Positions 26,779 to 34,627 of a stretch of 64,000 nucleotides of DNA are shown in pieces. Every line of letters starts with the position of its first letter. The first letter of the stretch is position 1. The notes under the pieces were generated by a model that had not been told where the DNA came from, made no database searches, and saw only the letters and a program-made list of their open reading frames with translations. The translations under genes and the position numbers were made by a program. This stretch comes from Bog-950 sp044225825 (GTDB taxonomy: Bacteria > Bacteroidota > Bacteroidia > Chitinophagales > LD1), in assembly GCA_044225825.1 (NCBI GenBank), contig JBGAIB010000007.1:62001-126000 (forward strand), in the 5' to 3' direction.

Positions 26779-27297
26779 TTACCCTTTAAATACTTTTTCC
26801 ATTGCTACACCGCGGTTTTTGCTTACGGTGTAAGGGTCGCGCAGTTTACCCAGTGCATCAAGGGTAGCCTTGATTACGTTGGCCGGGTTTGAACCACCCT
26901 GCGACTTAGCCAGTACGTCCTTAATACCGGCGCTTTCCAATACAGCGCGCATAGCACCACCGGCAATTACACCGGTACCTTGAGAGGCAGGGCGTAACAT
27001 AACCTTGGCAGCACCAAACTTACCGAACTGAACGTGCGGGATAGTGCCTTTGAATACCGGAATGTTTACCAGGTTCTTCTTAGCGTCGTCGATAGCTTTT
27101 TGAATAGCTTCCTGCACTTCGCGGGCTTTGCCCAGGCCTTCGCCTACGATACCGTTACCGTTACCGATAACTACGGTTGCCGAAAAGCTGAAGGTACGAC
27201 CACCTTTGGTAACTTTGGTTACACGGCGGATGTTCACCACTTTCTCTTTTAATTCCAGTTCGCTTGCCTTAAGCTTTTGAACATTAAGTTTTGCCAT
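26779..27297 (-). CDS. rpsE: 30S ribosomal protein S5
   Basis: 172 aa. S5 N-terminal dsRNA-binding fold (VVNIRRVTKVTKGGRTFSFS, VVIGNGNGIVGEGLGKAREV) and the C-terminal S5 domain (VMLRPASQGTGVIAGGAMRA, DVLAKSQGGSNPANVIKATL) are complete. S5 helps decoding fidelity and binds near S4/S8. Order rplR-rpsE-rpmD is standard. Normal length. Confidence 0.97.
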   Translation of the reverse strand: MAKLNVQKLKASELELKEKVVNIRRVTKVTKGGRTFSFSATVVIGNGNGIVGEGLGKAREVQEAIQKAIDDAKKNLVNIPVFKGTIPHVQFGKFGAAKVMLRPASQGTGVIAGGAMRAVLESAGIKDVLAKSQGGSNPANVIKATLDALGKLRDPYTVSKNRGVAMEKVFKG

Positions 27298-27339
27298 CTT
27301 GGTTATATTAACTGTGTACTATTTCTAATTCTGATTCTA

Positions 27340-27693
27340 TTAAAACTGTAAACCACCTTCGCGGGCACCTTCGGCCAAAGCCTTTACGCGGCCGTGATAC
27401 AGGAATCCGCCACGGTCGAACACCACGGAAGAAAGACCTTTTTCAACGGCTTTTTTAGCGATGGCTGTGCCTACGGCTTTGCTTTGCTCGGTTTTGTTAC
27501 CGTTACGTGCAAAATCCTTATCGCGGGTTGAAGCGGCAACCAGAGTTACGCCGTTATCGTCGTCGATCAACTGGGCATACATTTCCTTATTGCTGCGGAA
27601 GATAGCCAGGCGCGGACGTGCCGCAGTGCCTTTGATCTTTCCACGTATTCTGCTTCTTATTTTTTCCCTTCTTGCTTCTTTACTGAATGCCAT
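27340..27693 (-). CDS. rplR: 50S ribosomal protein L18
   Basis: 117 aa. Basic N-terminus (KEARREKIRSRIRGKIKGTA), then RPRLAIFRSNKEMYAQLIDD and the C-terminal VVFDRGGFLYHGRVKALAEG with AREGGLQF, all diagnostic for L18, which binds 5S rRNA together with L5 (also here). Position between rplF and rpsE is standard. Confidence 0.97.
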   Translation of the reverse strand: MAFSKEARREKIRSRIRGKIKGTAARPRLAIFRSNKEMYAQLIDDDNGVTLVAASTRDKDFARNGNKTEQSKAVGTAIAKKAVEKGLSSVVFDRGGFLYHGRVKALAEGAREGGLQF

Positions 27694-27767
27694 CTTACCA
27701 ATTTTTTAAGATGATTAATATTTAGGCCGGCCTGTTTTAGCAGTTCCCGAACCAATTACTTAACTAA

Positions 27768-28325
27768 TTATTTTTTCGCAGCGCTCTTACCGGCTTTTCT
27801 TCTTAAGATCTCATCGCTGTACTTAATACCTTTTCCTTTGTAAGGCTCAGGCTTACGGATACCGCGGATTTTAGAAGCTACCAGACCCAACAGTTCGCGG
27901 TCGTACGACTCGAGCATAATGGTAGGGTTCTGGCCTTTTTCCTGTTTGGTAGCTACTTTAACCTCAGCTGGTAATAATACCACCACCGGGTGAGAGTAAC
28001 CTACGTTAAGGGTAAGCACCTGTTTGTTAGCCTCTGCACGGAAACCCACACCAACCAGTTCCATGTTGCGTGTGTAACCATCGCTAACACCTTTTACCAT
28101 GTTGTTAAGCACAGCGCGGTAAGTACCGTGCAGCGCCTTGTGGCGTTTTTGTTCAGTTGGGCGTTCTACAACCAGTTCGCCGTTGTTAACCTTAACGGTT
28201 ATATCCTGGTCAACTTCCTGAAAAAGTTCGCCTTTAGGACCTTTTACTTTTACAACATTGCCGCTCAGCACTTCTACCGTAACATTCTTAGGCAGGGTAA
28301 TGGGGGCTTTTCCTATACGTGACAT
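27768..28325 (-). CDS. rplF: 50S ribosomal protein L6
   Basis: 185 aa. Starts MSRIGKAPITLPKNVTVEVL; two L6 domains with the signature KGPKGELFQEV in the first and PEPYKGKGIKYSDEILRRKA at the end of the second. It sits near the sarcin-ricin loop and factor-binding site in the 50S subunit. Standard order rpsH-rplF-rplR. Normal length with a short Lys-rich tail (GKSAAKK). Confidence 0.97.
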   Translation of the reverse strand: MSRIGKAPITLPKNVTVEVLSGNVVKVKGPKGELFQEVDQDITVKVNNGELVVERPTEQKRHKALHGTYRAVLNNMVKGVSDGYTRNMELVGVGFRAEANKQVLTLNVGYSHPVVVLLPAEVKVATKQEKGQNPTIMLESYDRELLGLVASKIRGIRKPEPYKGKGIKYSDEILRRKAGKSAAKK

Positions 28326-28355
28326 AACTTCCGTTTTATCGCTGTCAAAAATTAA

Positions 28356-28760
28356 TTAGAATATTTCGCACAATACTTCGCCACCAATGCCTTTTTCGCG
28401 GGCTTCCTTATCGGTCATAACACCTTGCGAAGTAGAGATGATAGCAACACCTAAACCACTTAATACACGTGGTAATTCGCCATGGCCTTTATATTGGCGC
28501 AGGCCCGGAGTTGATACACGGCTCAAACTTTTGATAACCGGTGTTTTAGTGGCTGCATCGTATTTCAATGCAATTTTGATAAGTCCCTGGCCGTGATGCA
28601 CGCCATCTTCGAACTTGTACTTCAGGATATATCCTTTATCGTACAGAATTTCGGTGATGCGCTGCTTCAGTTTGCTACCCGGAATTTCAACAAAACGGTG
28701 ACCTGCCTGTTGGGCATTTCTGATTCGGGTCAGGAAGTCGGCAATTGGATCAATAACCAT
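28356..28760 (-). CDS. rpsH: 30S ribosomal protein S8
   Basis: 134 aa. N-terminal IADFLTRIRNAQQAGHRFVE and C-terminal signature GVAIISTSQGVMTDKEAREK with GGEVLCEIF are S8. S8 binds 16S rRNA helix 21 and in E. coli represses the spc operon by binding mRNA near rplE, the gene that begins this transcript here. Whether such control exists here cannot be seen. Confidence 0.97.
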   Translation of the reverse strand: MVIDPIADFLTRIRNAQQAGHRFVEIPGSKLKQRITEILYDKGYILKYKFEDGVHHGQGLIKIALKYDAATKTPVIKSLSRVSTPGLRQYKGHGELPRVLSGLGVAIISTSQGVMTDKEAREKGIGGEVLCEIF

Positions 28761-28822
28761 TGTATTTATTTTATTTCTTTCTTACAATTTGTGTTCTAAA
28801 CCGGTGTTGGCCGGTTGTTTAT

Positions 28823-29092
28823 CTACCAGGATGATTTTGTTACTCCTGGAATTTTGCCCTCGCTGGCCAGGTCGCGGAATTTGATACGGCATACGCCGAA
28901 ATCGCGCACATAACCACGTGGACGGCCTGTTAAAGCGCAACGGTTGCGCAGACGAACTTTGGAAGAGTTCTTCGGCATTTTGTCCAGCAAACTCCACTCA
29001 CCGGCAGCCTTCAGTTCTTCACGTTTCTTTGCGAACTTGGCAACCAGTCTTTCTCTTTTGCGCTGACGAGCTTCAATTGATTTTTTAGCCAT
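28823..29092 (-). CDS. rpsN: 30S ribosomal protein S14 (zinc-free type)
   Basis: 89 aa. Long form without the CxxC...CxxC zinc ribbon: MAKKSIEARQRKRERLVAKF then RNRCALTGRPRGYVRDFGVC and IKFRDLASEGKIPGVTKSSW. This is the common S14 of Bacteroidota. It lies 26 bases after rplE, in standard spc order. Confidence 0.97.
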   Translation of the reverse strand: MAKKSIEARQRKRERLVAKFAKKREELKAAGEWSLLDKMPKNSSKVRLRNRCALTGRPRGYVRDFGVCRIKFRDLASEGKIPGVTKSSW

Positions 29093-29118
29093 CTTTCAGT
29101 TTTATACTTTGTTACTGA

Positions 29119-29688
29119 TTATTTCTTTTCATCTTTTTTGAAAGGCATACCCAGTGCTTCTAACAGGGCATATGCTTCTTCATCGGTTTGGGCAGTGGTA
29201 ACGAACGTAATGTCCATACCATTGATTTTGGTAACCTTGTCAATTTCCATTTCAGGGAAAATGATCTGTTCCTTAATACCGAAGGTATAGTTACCACGGC
29301 CATCGAAGCCTTTGCCGTTGATACCTTTAAAGTCGCGCACACGTGGCAACGATACGGCAATCAAACGGTCCAGGAATTCATACATGCGGTCCTGACGGAG
29401 GGTAACACGCGCAGCAATCGGCATGTTTTCGCGCAGTTTGAAGTTCGAAATCGCCTTTTTAGACTTAGCGGCTACTGCCTTTTGGCCTGCAATGGCGGTC
29501 ATTTCGTTAACGGCAACGTCTACCAGTTTCTTATCGCTGGTTGCACCGTTTACACCCTGGTTTAAACAAATTTTTTCGAGACGGGGAACCTGCATCACAG
29601 ATGAGTAGTTGAACTTCTTCATCAAAGCAGGTGCAATTTCTTTTGCATAGCGCTCTCTAAGGCGCGGAGTATATTTCGCTTGACTCAT
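29119..29688 (-). CDS. rplE: 50S ribosomal protein L5
   Basis: 189 aa. RLRERYAKEIAPALMKKFNY, VPRLEKICLNQGVNGATSDK and the DFKGINGKGFDGRGNYTFGI block identify L5, the 5S rRNA-binding central-protuberance protein that contacts P-site tRNA. It is the first gene of this operon: no rplX (L24) or rplN (L14) lies upstream, which is unusual because they almost always do. A full promoter is found directly upstream (29740-29770), so the transcript appears to start here. Start codon ATG at 29688. Confidence 0.97.
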   Translation of the reverse strand: MSQAKYTPRLRERYAKEIAPALMKKFNYSSVMQVPRLEKICLNQGVNGATSDKKLVDVAVNEMTAIAGQKAVAAKSKKAISNFKLRENMPIAARVTLRQDRMYEFLDRLIAVSLPRVRDFKGINGKGFDGRGNYTFGIKEQIIFPEMEIDKVTKINGMDITFVTTAQTDEEAYALLEALGMPFKKDEKK

Positions 29689-29739
29689 TTTCTATGTTTT
29701 TGTGCACGATCCCAACCGTGCTGTTCCTAAAAAGGACGG

Positions 29740-29770
29740 CAAAAATAGTGATTAATGGCAGAAATGCAAA
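29740..29770 (-). promoter_or_regulatory. Promoter of the rplE operon
   Basis: On the minus strand TTTG (29767-29770), 19 bases, then TATTTTTG (29740-29747), an exact fit to the Bacteroidota consensus. The bases after the -7 box are CCGTCC, as at the rplL promoter. A short leader hairpin (GCACG/CGTGC, 29704-29721) lies before the ATG at 29688. Confidence 0.8.
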
Positions 29771-29860
29771 CCTTTTGTAAATATTCTTGGAAAGGGGGTT
29801 AAAGAGCCTCCTCCTCCCCCGCCTGTAGCCCGGCCTGCACTAACTAATGGTACGGGGTAG

Positions 29861-29946
29861 CGGGGTTACACTTTTTTTGTAACCCCGTTTTAATAACTTG
29901 ATTACCAACTATTTAATTTTTAACGGGGTTACAAAGTGGGGTTACA
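29861..29946. repeat. GGGGTTACA box cluster upstream of the HTH gene
   Basis: Direct copies at 29862-29870, 29925-29933 and 29938-29946, and one inverted copy (TGTAACCCC) at 29878-29886. The first direct copy and the inverted copy form a 10-bp stem with a 7-base loop. A partial copy (CGGGGTAG) lies at 29853. This resembles an operator or iteron cluster and may bind the adjacent HTH protein. Confidence 0.6.
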
Positions 29947-30047
29947 AATTTAACTTAAACACATATATTTCCCCTACATCTATATTAGGGCTGCCCTATT
30001 CTTCTTTTATACACCCGCCATACATGAAACTAGTTTGTTAAATACCT

Positions 30048-30072
30048 TGCTGCGCAAATTAGTTGCGCAGCA
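30048..30072. promoter_or_regulatory. Dyad symmetry before the HTH gene
   Basis: TGCTGCGCAA / TTGCGCAGCA, 10-bp perfect inverted repeat with a 5-base centre, 30 bases upstream of the ATG at 30103. Suits a dimeric repressor site or a leader hairpin. Confidence 0.5.
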
Positions 30073-30102
30073 CAGGGCGAAATTGCCTGAAAACACACAA
30101 AC

Positions 30103-30804
30103 ATGGAAACCAATGAACAAACCCACACCAAGGATGGTAAACCAACCGAAACTGCCCTTTTAAACAAACCCGACCATATGTTGCTTTACCAGCGCCTTTT
30201 AAATGAGGAGGTGGTAGACGAAAAAAAGCTTTCGGAACTGGGGGAGGCAGGGAAGAAGGAGTTTATGACCTGGGTTCAGCAGAAAATACGGAATGCAGCT
30301 GATGAAGACAGGATTAAGCTGACTGACAAGGTTGCCCACCTATATGAGTTTAATGACCGGCGACAGCAAGTAACCTGGGAGGAAAACCATGCCATCATCA
30401 TCAATTTTATAAGAGATTGGGCCCACCGGTATAATTCAGTTCCTAGTAAAACCGAGATTTCTATCCGGTTGGGGCTTAGCCGAAAAACGGTTTCGAAGCA
30501 TCTGTCGGACTTTAAGGAGAACCAAAAATATAAGGACAGGCAGGAGGCGGAGGCCTTTATGCTGGATGCGATAAAGGACCGGGTTGCCGCATCCGCTTTA
30601 AACGGAGATATAAAGGCGGCTAAACTTTATTGGGACTTTGCCGGGCAGCTTAACCACAGCAGCAATCCGGAAAAGGGGCATACCTATATTAATAACCAGC
30701 ACAATTACCTGCAGTTAAACGGGATTACACTTACCCAGGAGTTGATTGCGTCGTTAACGCCGGAACAGTTGAGTAAGATTGAGGAGGTGTTGAAGGGGGG
30801 ATGA
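30103..30804 (+). CDS. HTH protein resembling phage terminase small subunit
   Basis: 233 aa, soluble. Polar N-terminal tail (residues 1-25), helical middle, then a predicted helix-turn-helix at ~115-140 (PSKTEISIRLGLSRKTVSKH). The block LNGDIKAAKLYWDFAGQL near residue 170 resembles terminase small subunits and phBC6A51-type HTH proteins. The Asn/Gln-rich stretch NNQHNYLQLNGITLTQEL and final SLTPEQLSKIEEVLK complete it. No large terminase, capsid or integrase gene is nearby, so it is a lone domesticated or orphan gene. The repeat boxes and dyad upstream suggest autoregulation. Function not certain; a plain DNA-binding regulator is the alternative. Confidence 0.65.
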   Translation: METNEQTHTKDGKPTETALLNKPDHMLLYQRLLNEEVVDEKKLSELGEAGKKEFMTWVQQKIRNAADEDRIKLTDKVAHLYEFNDRRQQVTWEENHAIIINFIRDWAHRYNSVPSKTEISIRLGLSRKTVSKHLSDFKENQKYKDRQEAEAFMLDAIKDRVAASALNGDIKAAKLYWDFAGQLNHSSNPEKGHTYINNQHNYLQLNGITLTQELIASLTPEQLSKIEEVLKGG

Positions 30805-31332
30805 AGGTAATTGGACAAATTGGACGAATGGGGTTAGGGATTTTTTGAGGAAGGTAGAGCTTTCTTAGTTAGGAGTGTATCTTGAGCTTATTGTTACTTT
30901 CTTTTACAAAGAAAGTAACCAAAGAAAGCGTCCGTTTTAAACGCTCCGCGAAAAACGGACAGGCCGCGCGCAATATAAGCGTTGTGTGTTGCCGGTGTTT
31001 TGCGCTTTGTTTAGGCTCACGTTTTGGCTGCGCGCGGTTTAGTCGGTGGTGCTTGTGGAGGTTAGGGCGTTCTATCTGTAGGTGGGTATAAGAGTAGTGG
31101 TTGTAGGGGTTTGTTGAGGTAGTGCGTCAACCACCACGGCAAAGCTGCGCATTGCCGCCCCTCCTTATTTAAGAAAAGGAATTTGGTGTAGGGCATGTTA
31201 TCACCGTTATAATACGCTAATACTATGACGCTCTGTATGAGATGTATAATTTGCGATTATAGCTCATCAGAAATCTCGCCAACCGCAATAATTCAATAGA
31301 ATTATTGGTCATATTTGCTTTAAATCAAAATT
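30805..31332. other. Intergenic region with interspersed repeat (528 b)
   Basis: It holds the repeat at 30888-31170 and a low-GC stretch just before the SIR2-like gene. No convincing coding frame. Confidence 0.5.
30888..31170. repeat. Interspersed palindromic repeat of the Bacteroidota intergenic type
   Basis: It begins with TTACTTTCTTT-TAC-AAAGAAAGTAA, an 11-bp perfect inverted repeat (30892-30916), followed by a G+C-rich CCGTTTT/GCGCGC segment. It ends near 31131-31175 with GGCAAAGCTGCGCATTGCC and CCCCTCCTT...AAGGAATT. From memory, similar openings (GTTACTTTCTTT...AAAGAAAGTAAC) recur in many Bacteroidota and some Proteobacteria genomes. Only one copy is in this window. Confidence 0.5.
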
Positions 31333-32721
31333 GTGCTTTCAACAGAGACAGCCTATAACATTTGCAGAAATGACCGCAATTATAAGGTCCGACTATTTTT
31401 ATATAATGGCATTGCATTCAACTGCATTCCAATAAATTTCAATCAATCCGAAAACACTTTAGAGGTTGTGCCATTAAACAAGTTTGGACAACCCCAAAAG
31501 GAGGAATTTCATCGAAGAGACACTATTGTACATTATAAAGAACTATCACCATCAAACAATATAGCCCATCTAAGCAACCTAGCATATGCAGGTGAGCATG
31601 CAAAAAAGTTGATAATTATAGGAGCAGGAGCTTCATATGGCTATTCGGACCGATTAAGTGAAGATCGAAAAAAATTATGCCCACCGCTTGCAAATCAAAT
31701 ATTCGGCGATCACTTCGATAGTATCCTAGACAAATTCCCGGGAGCTAAAAATATCTCGACCACCGCGATGCACACTGAGGACATTGAATTGTTCTTTCAA
31801 CAGCAATGGGACAGGATATCAAATCGTTCGAACTTTGACCCTGCAACTTTAACAACTCTCATAAACACTCAGTATTATTTAAGTTCCTTGTTTTTAAGAA
31901 TTTCTGATGTTCAAAAAGGAAACCGTTATAACCATTTCCAAAGTCTAATTCATGATATCAATAAATATCTTGCTACCGGAAGATCAAACTCGGAAAAGGT
32001 GTTAATTGTGTCTTTTAACTACGATTTACTTATAGAAGAGGCACTCTCTAATTTCCTAGGCTATTCCTTCGATACAGTTGAGGACTATACTGATTTCAAG
32101 CAACGCGATATTCTGTTATTTAAACCACATGGCTCATGTAATTGGTTTAAAAAAACAATGGCTGGCAACGTAATTCACGCCTTCAGTAATTTACCCGACG
32201 CTATCGAACAATACTCAGCTAATCTATTAAGAAAGAGGATTTCTTTAGGGGAAATAAAGAAAACCATAGAGGATAAAATCGAAGTTTTCAACCCACATAC
32301 CTTCGACCCAAATGATCAAGAATTTGGTCATTTCCCTGAACTATTAATTCCATACAAAGACAAGGATGAATTCGCTATGCCAACCCAACATACTCAACTG
32401 CTTGAGTATCTTTTGAGCGCAGTAGAAGATGTATTAATTATTGGATGGAAGGGCACAGAAGCATCATTCCAAAAATTATTAAAGTCCAAACTCGAACACA
32501 AACCAATTAATCTATATTATGCCAATTGTGATGACTATTCTATAGGATCAAGTTACTCAAATCTGCTACCTAAGGCGTCCATCAAGAATATTGACCAATA
32601 TCTTTCAAATTCACAGATAACCGGCTCAGCCACATTCTCTAATTTAATTAAGCTATTAGTCAAACAGGGAATTCCTTTTTTTGAAAGAAAGCAAGTAGAA
32701 GAAGGTTATGATGTTTCCTAA
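31333..32721 (+). CDS. SIR2-like NAD-binding protein, candidate anti-phage gene
   Basis: 462 aa, GTG start (no ATG before the domain; the frame opens at a TAA at 31321). Residues 93-101 (LIIIGAGAS) are the SIR2 nucleotide-binding loop. FNYD at 228-231 corresponds to the catalytic Asn/Asp, and KPHGSCNW at 264-271 carries the catalytic His. The C-terminal DVLIIGWKGTEASF completes the fold. Residues 1-80 are an additional beta-rich N-terminal segment (VRLFLYNGIAFNCIPINF, EFHRRDTIVHYKELSP) that I do not recognise. Bacterial SIR2-like proteins often degrade NAD+ during phage infection. The gene is clearly AT-richer than its neighbours (one 60-base line counts 18 G+C, against 31 in the next gene), which suggests horizontal gain. 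Defence role inferred. Confidence 0.8.
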   Translation: MLSTETAYNICRNDRNYKVRLFLYNGIAFNCIPINFNQSENTLEVVPLNKFGQPQKEEFHRRDTIVHYKELSPSNNIAHLSNLAYAGEHAKKLIIIGAGASYGYSDRLSEDRKKLCPPLANQIFGDHFDSILDKFPGAKNISTTAMHTEDIELFFQQQWDRISNRSNFDPATLTTLINTQYYLSSLFLRISDVQKGNRYNHFQSLIHDINKYLATGRSNSEKVLIVSFNYDLLIEEALSNFLGYSFDTVEDYTDFKQRDILLFKPHGSCNWFKKTMAGNVIHAFSNLPDAIEQYSANLLRKRISLGEIKKTIEDKIEVFNPHTFDPNDQEFGHFPELLIPYKDKDEFAMPTQHTQLLEYLLSAVEDVLIIGWKGTEASFQKLLKSKLEHKPINLYYANCDDYSIGSSYSNLLPKASIKNIDQYLSNSQITGSATFSNLIKLLVKQGIPFFERKQVEEGYDVS

Positions 32722-32758
32722 GAATGGGCCCACTAATATGTTTACTCAACCGATATTA

Positions 32759-33373
32759 TTAGCTGCCCTGTTTCCGTTTGTTGAGTTCGTCGCGGATGCG
32801 GGCGGCCTTTTCGTAGTCTTCGCCTTCGATGGCAGCCTGCAGGGCTGTTTGCAGATCGGTAACGTTCATTTTAGGGTAATCGGTAGACGTGGTGGCAGCC
32901 GGTGGGGTGGTTAACTCGGCAATTTCACTTTCTTCCTGCGGGCTTACGCCGGCCTCTTCGTTCGGGTCAGCTTCTACCCCTGCTTCGGCCAGTATCGATT
33001 CTTCCACATAGATAGGACAATCGAAACGCACGGCTAAGGCCAGTGCATCGGAGGTGCGGCTGTCTATTTCAAAATATTCGCCTTCGCGTTTGCATACCAG
33101 GTTGGCATAAAACACACCATCCAGCAGTTTCGATATATAGATGTATTCCAACTGCACATCAAAGGTATCGCACACGGTTTTCATTAAATCGTGGGTAAGG
33201 GGACGGCTGGGTTTCATATTATCAAGTGCCACCGCAATAGCCTGGGCTTCGAAACCGCCAATTACAATAGGTAAACGGCGGGTACCGCCTACTTCGCCCA
33301 ACACTACGGCAAAGGAGTGCGATTGGGTTACACTGTGCGAAAGGGCAATTATTTCCAGTTCAATCTTCTTCAT
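32759..33373 (-). CDS. Bifunctional nuclease (BFN/DUF151) with UVR motif
   Basis: 204 aa from ATG 33373 (a TTG 12 bases upstream is less likely). Residues ~1-130 are the BFN domain: LPIVIGGFEAQAIAVALDNM, RPLTHDLMKTV and SRTSDALALAVRFDCPIYVE. An acidic linker follows (EAGVEADPNEEAGVSPQEES). The C-terminal 35 residues are a UvrB/UvrC motif (LQTALQAAIEGEDYEKAARI, RDELNKRK). BFN+UVR fusions are widespread in Bacteroidota; the biochemical role in bacteria is poorly known. Confidence 0.9.
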   Translation of the reverse strand: MKKIELEIIALSHSVTQSHSFAVVLGEVGGTRRLPIVIGGFEAQAIAVALDNMKPSRPLTHDLMKTVCDTFDVQLEYIYISKLLDGVFYANLVCKREGEYFEIDSRTSDALALAVRFDCPIYVEESILAEAGVEADPNEEAGVSPQEESEIAELTTPPAATTSTDYPKMNVTDLQTALQAAIEGEDYEKAARIRDELNKRKQGS

Positions 33374-33556
33374 TCGTTGGGTCAAGTTAGCACAGCCCGG
33401 GCGAAAAGTAAAAGGATTATTTGAAAATAAAAACGGCAGTATTCCGCTTCATTTATTTAACTCACAAACTGCATTTGTGGTATGGGAATGAAGCGATTTA
33501 TGCGCGGTTTTAATTTATTATTTAAGATTTATGGTGCAGGCTGTTGATGTAAAAAC

Positions 33557-33578
33557 AAAACCGCCCGTAGGCGGTTTT
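33557..33578 (-). terminator. Terminator of etfBA
   Basis: AAAACCGCC / GGCGGTTTT with a CGTA loop, 9-bp stem. Minus strand continues GTTTTTA. It lies 23 bases beyond the etfA stop. Confidence 0.85.
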
Positions 33579-33600
33579 GCTTGTTATAACTTCAGCACTA

Positions 33601-34578
33601 TTAGTGCGCCGCTTTAAACTTTTTGTATTCTTCAATCAGCTTCGGCATTACTTCAAACGCATCGCCTACAATACCGTAATCGGCTGCCTTAAAGAACGGA
33701 GCTTCCGGATCGATATTGATAACTACGATAACTTTTGAACCGTTAACACCTGCCAGGTGCTGGATAGCGCCGGAGATACCCACCGCGATATACAGGTTAG
33801 GGCGAACCGTTAAGCCGGTTTGGCCTACGTGTTCGTGGTGCGGACGCCAGTCAACATCGGCTACTGCACGCGAGCAGGCTGTGGCAGCACCCAGTTCGGT
33901 TGCCAGGTTCTCTACCATCCACCAGTTTTCAGGTCCTTTTAAACCACGGCCGCCTGATACTACCAGTTCAGCTTCGGTTAAAGGAATGGTGCCGGTGATC
34001 TTATCAACGCCTTTTACTACGGTAGTAAAGTCGGCATCGCTAACAGCAGGCGCAAATGCTTCTACCGCTGCAGTGCCAGCACCTTTAACCGGAGATAAAG
34101 AGTTAGGGTTAACCGAGATAACTTTGGTTTCGGTAGCTACTGCGTAATGGGCAGAAGCTTTACCCGAGAATACGTTTTTGGTTACTGTTGCAGTAGCACC
34201 GTCGAACTTAGGCAGTTCAACTGCACCCGGCACATAACCGGCCTTTAAACGTACCGATAAACGCGGAGCCAGTACTTTACCGTTGTTGTTGAACGATAAA
34301 ACCACCACGTTAGCGCCGGCAGCAGCAGCAGCTTCGGCTACTACTTTTGCAAACACCTTCGAATCGAATGTATTGAAACGGGCATCGGCCGCGTGTAATA
34401 CTTTTTTAACGCCTACCTGACCTAAAGCGGCAAGGTCGTCGGCATTTGCGGCACCCAGCACCAGGGCTACCGAATCGGTACCCAGGCTTTCGGCGGTTTT
34501 AGAACCGTAGTAAGCGGCCTCCACAGAAGCCTTCTTTACTTTGCCGTCGGCAACTTCTACAAAAGTTAATACTGCCAT
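33601..34578 (-). CDS. etfA: Electron transfer flavoprotein, alpha subunit
   Basis: 325 aa. The C-terminal FAD-binding domain is intact: LVVSGGRGLKGPENWWMVEN, ELGAATACSRAVADVDWRPH, VGQTGLTVRPNLYIAVGISG and VVINIDPEAPFFKAADYGIV. With EtfB it takes electrons from acyl-CoA dehydrogenases and passes them to ETF:quinone oxidoreductase. It is second in the etfB-etfA operon (49-base gap). A beta-oxidation enzyme is also in this window (55855). Confidence 0.96.
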   Translation of the reverse strand: MAVLTFVEVADGKVKKASVEAAYYGSKTAESLGTDSVALVLGAANADDLAALGQVGVKKVLHAADARFNTFDSKVFAKVVAEAAAAAGANVVVLSFNNNGKVLAPRLSVRLKAGYVPGAVELPKFDGATATVTKNVFSGKASAHYAVATETKVISVNPNSLSPVKGAGTAAVEAFAPAVSDADFTTVVKGVDKITGTIPLTEAELVVSGGRGLKGPENWWMVENLATELGAATACSRAVADVDWRPHHEHVGQTGLTVRPNLYIAVGISGAIQHLAGVNGSKVIVVINIDPEAPFFKAADYGIVGDAFEVMPKLIEEYKKFKAAH

Positions 34579-34627
34579 GATATATTGAATTTTACTTTTT
34601 TTGAATGAATTGTTCCTGCACTATTAA

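Larger units (their letters stand above)
29689..30102. other. Intergenic region between rplE and the accessory patch (414 b)
   Basis: It holds the rplE promoter and leader (29689-29770), a hairpin plus repeated GGGGTTACA boxes (29861-29946) and a dyad (30048-30072) before the HTH gene. I see no remnant of rplX in any frame. Confidence 0.6.

Noticed and set aside
29689..30102. Degraded rplX (L24) upstream of rplE
   Set aside because: No L24-like residues seen in the minus frames, and a full promoter occupies the place where its 3' end would be.
30882..31091. 69-residue plus-strand ORF (starts SLLLLSFTKKVTKE)
   Set aside because: It lies wholly inside the interspersed palindromic repeat. The Cys/Trp/Arg-rich composition is unlike a real protein.
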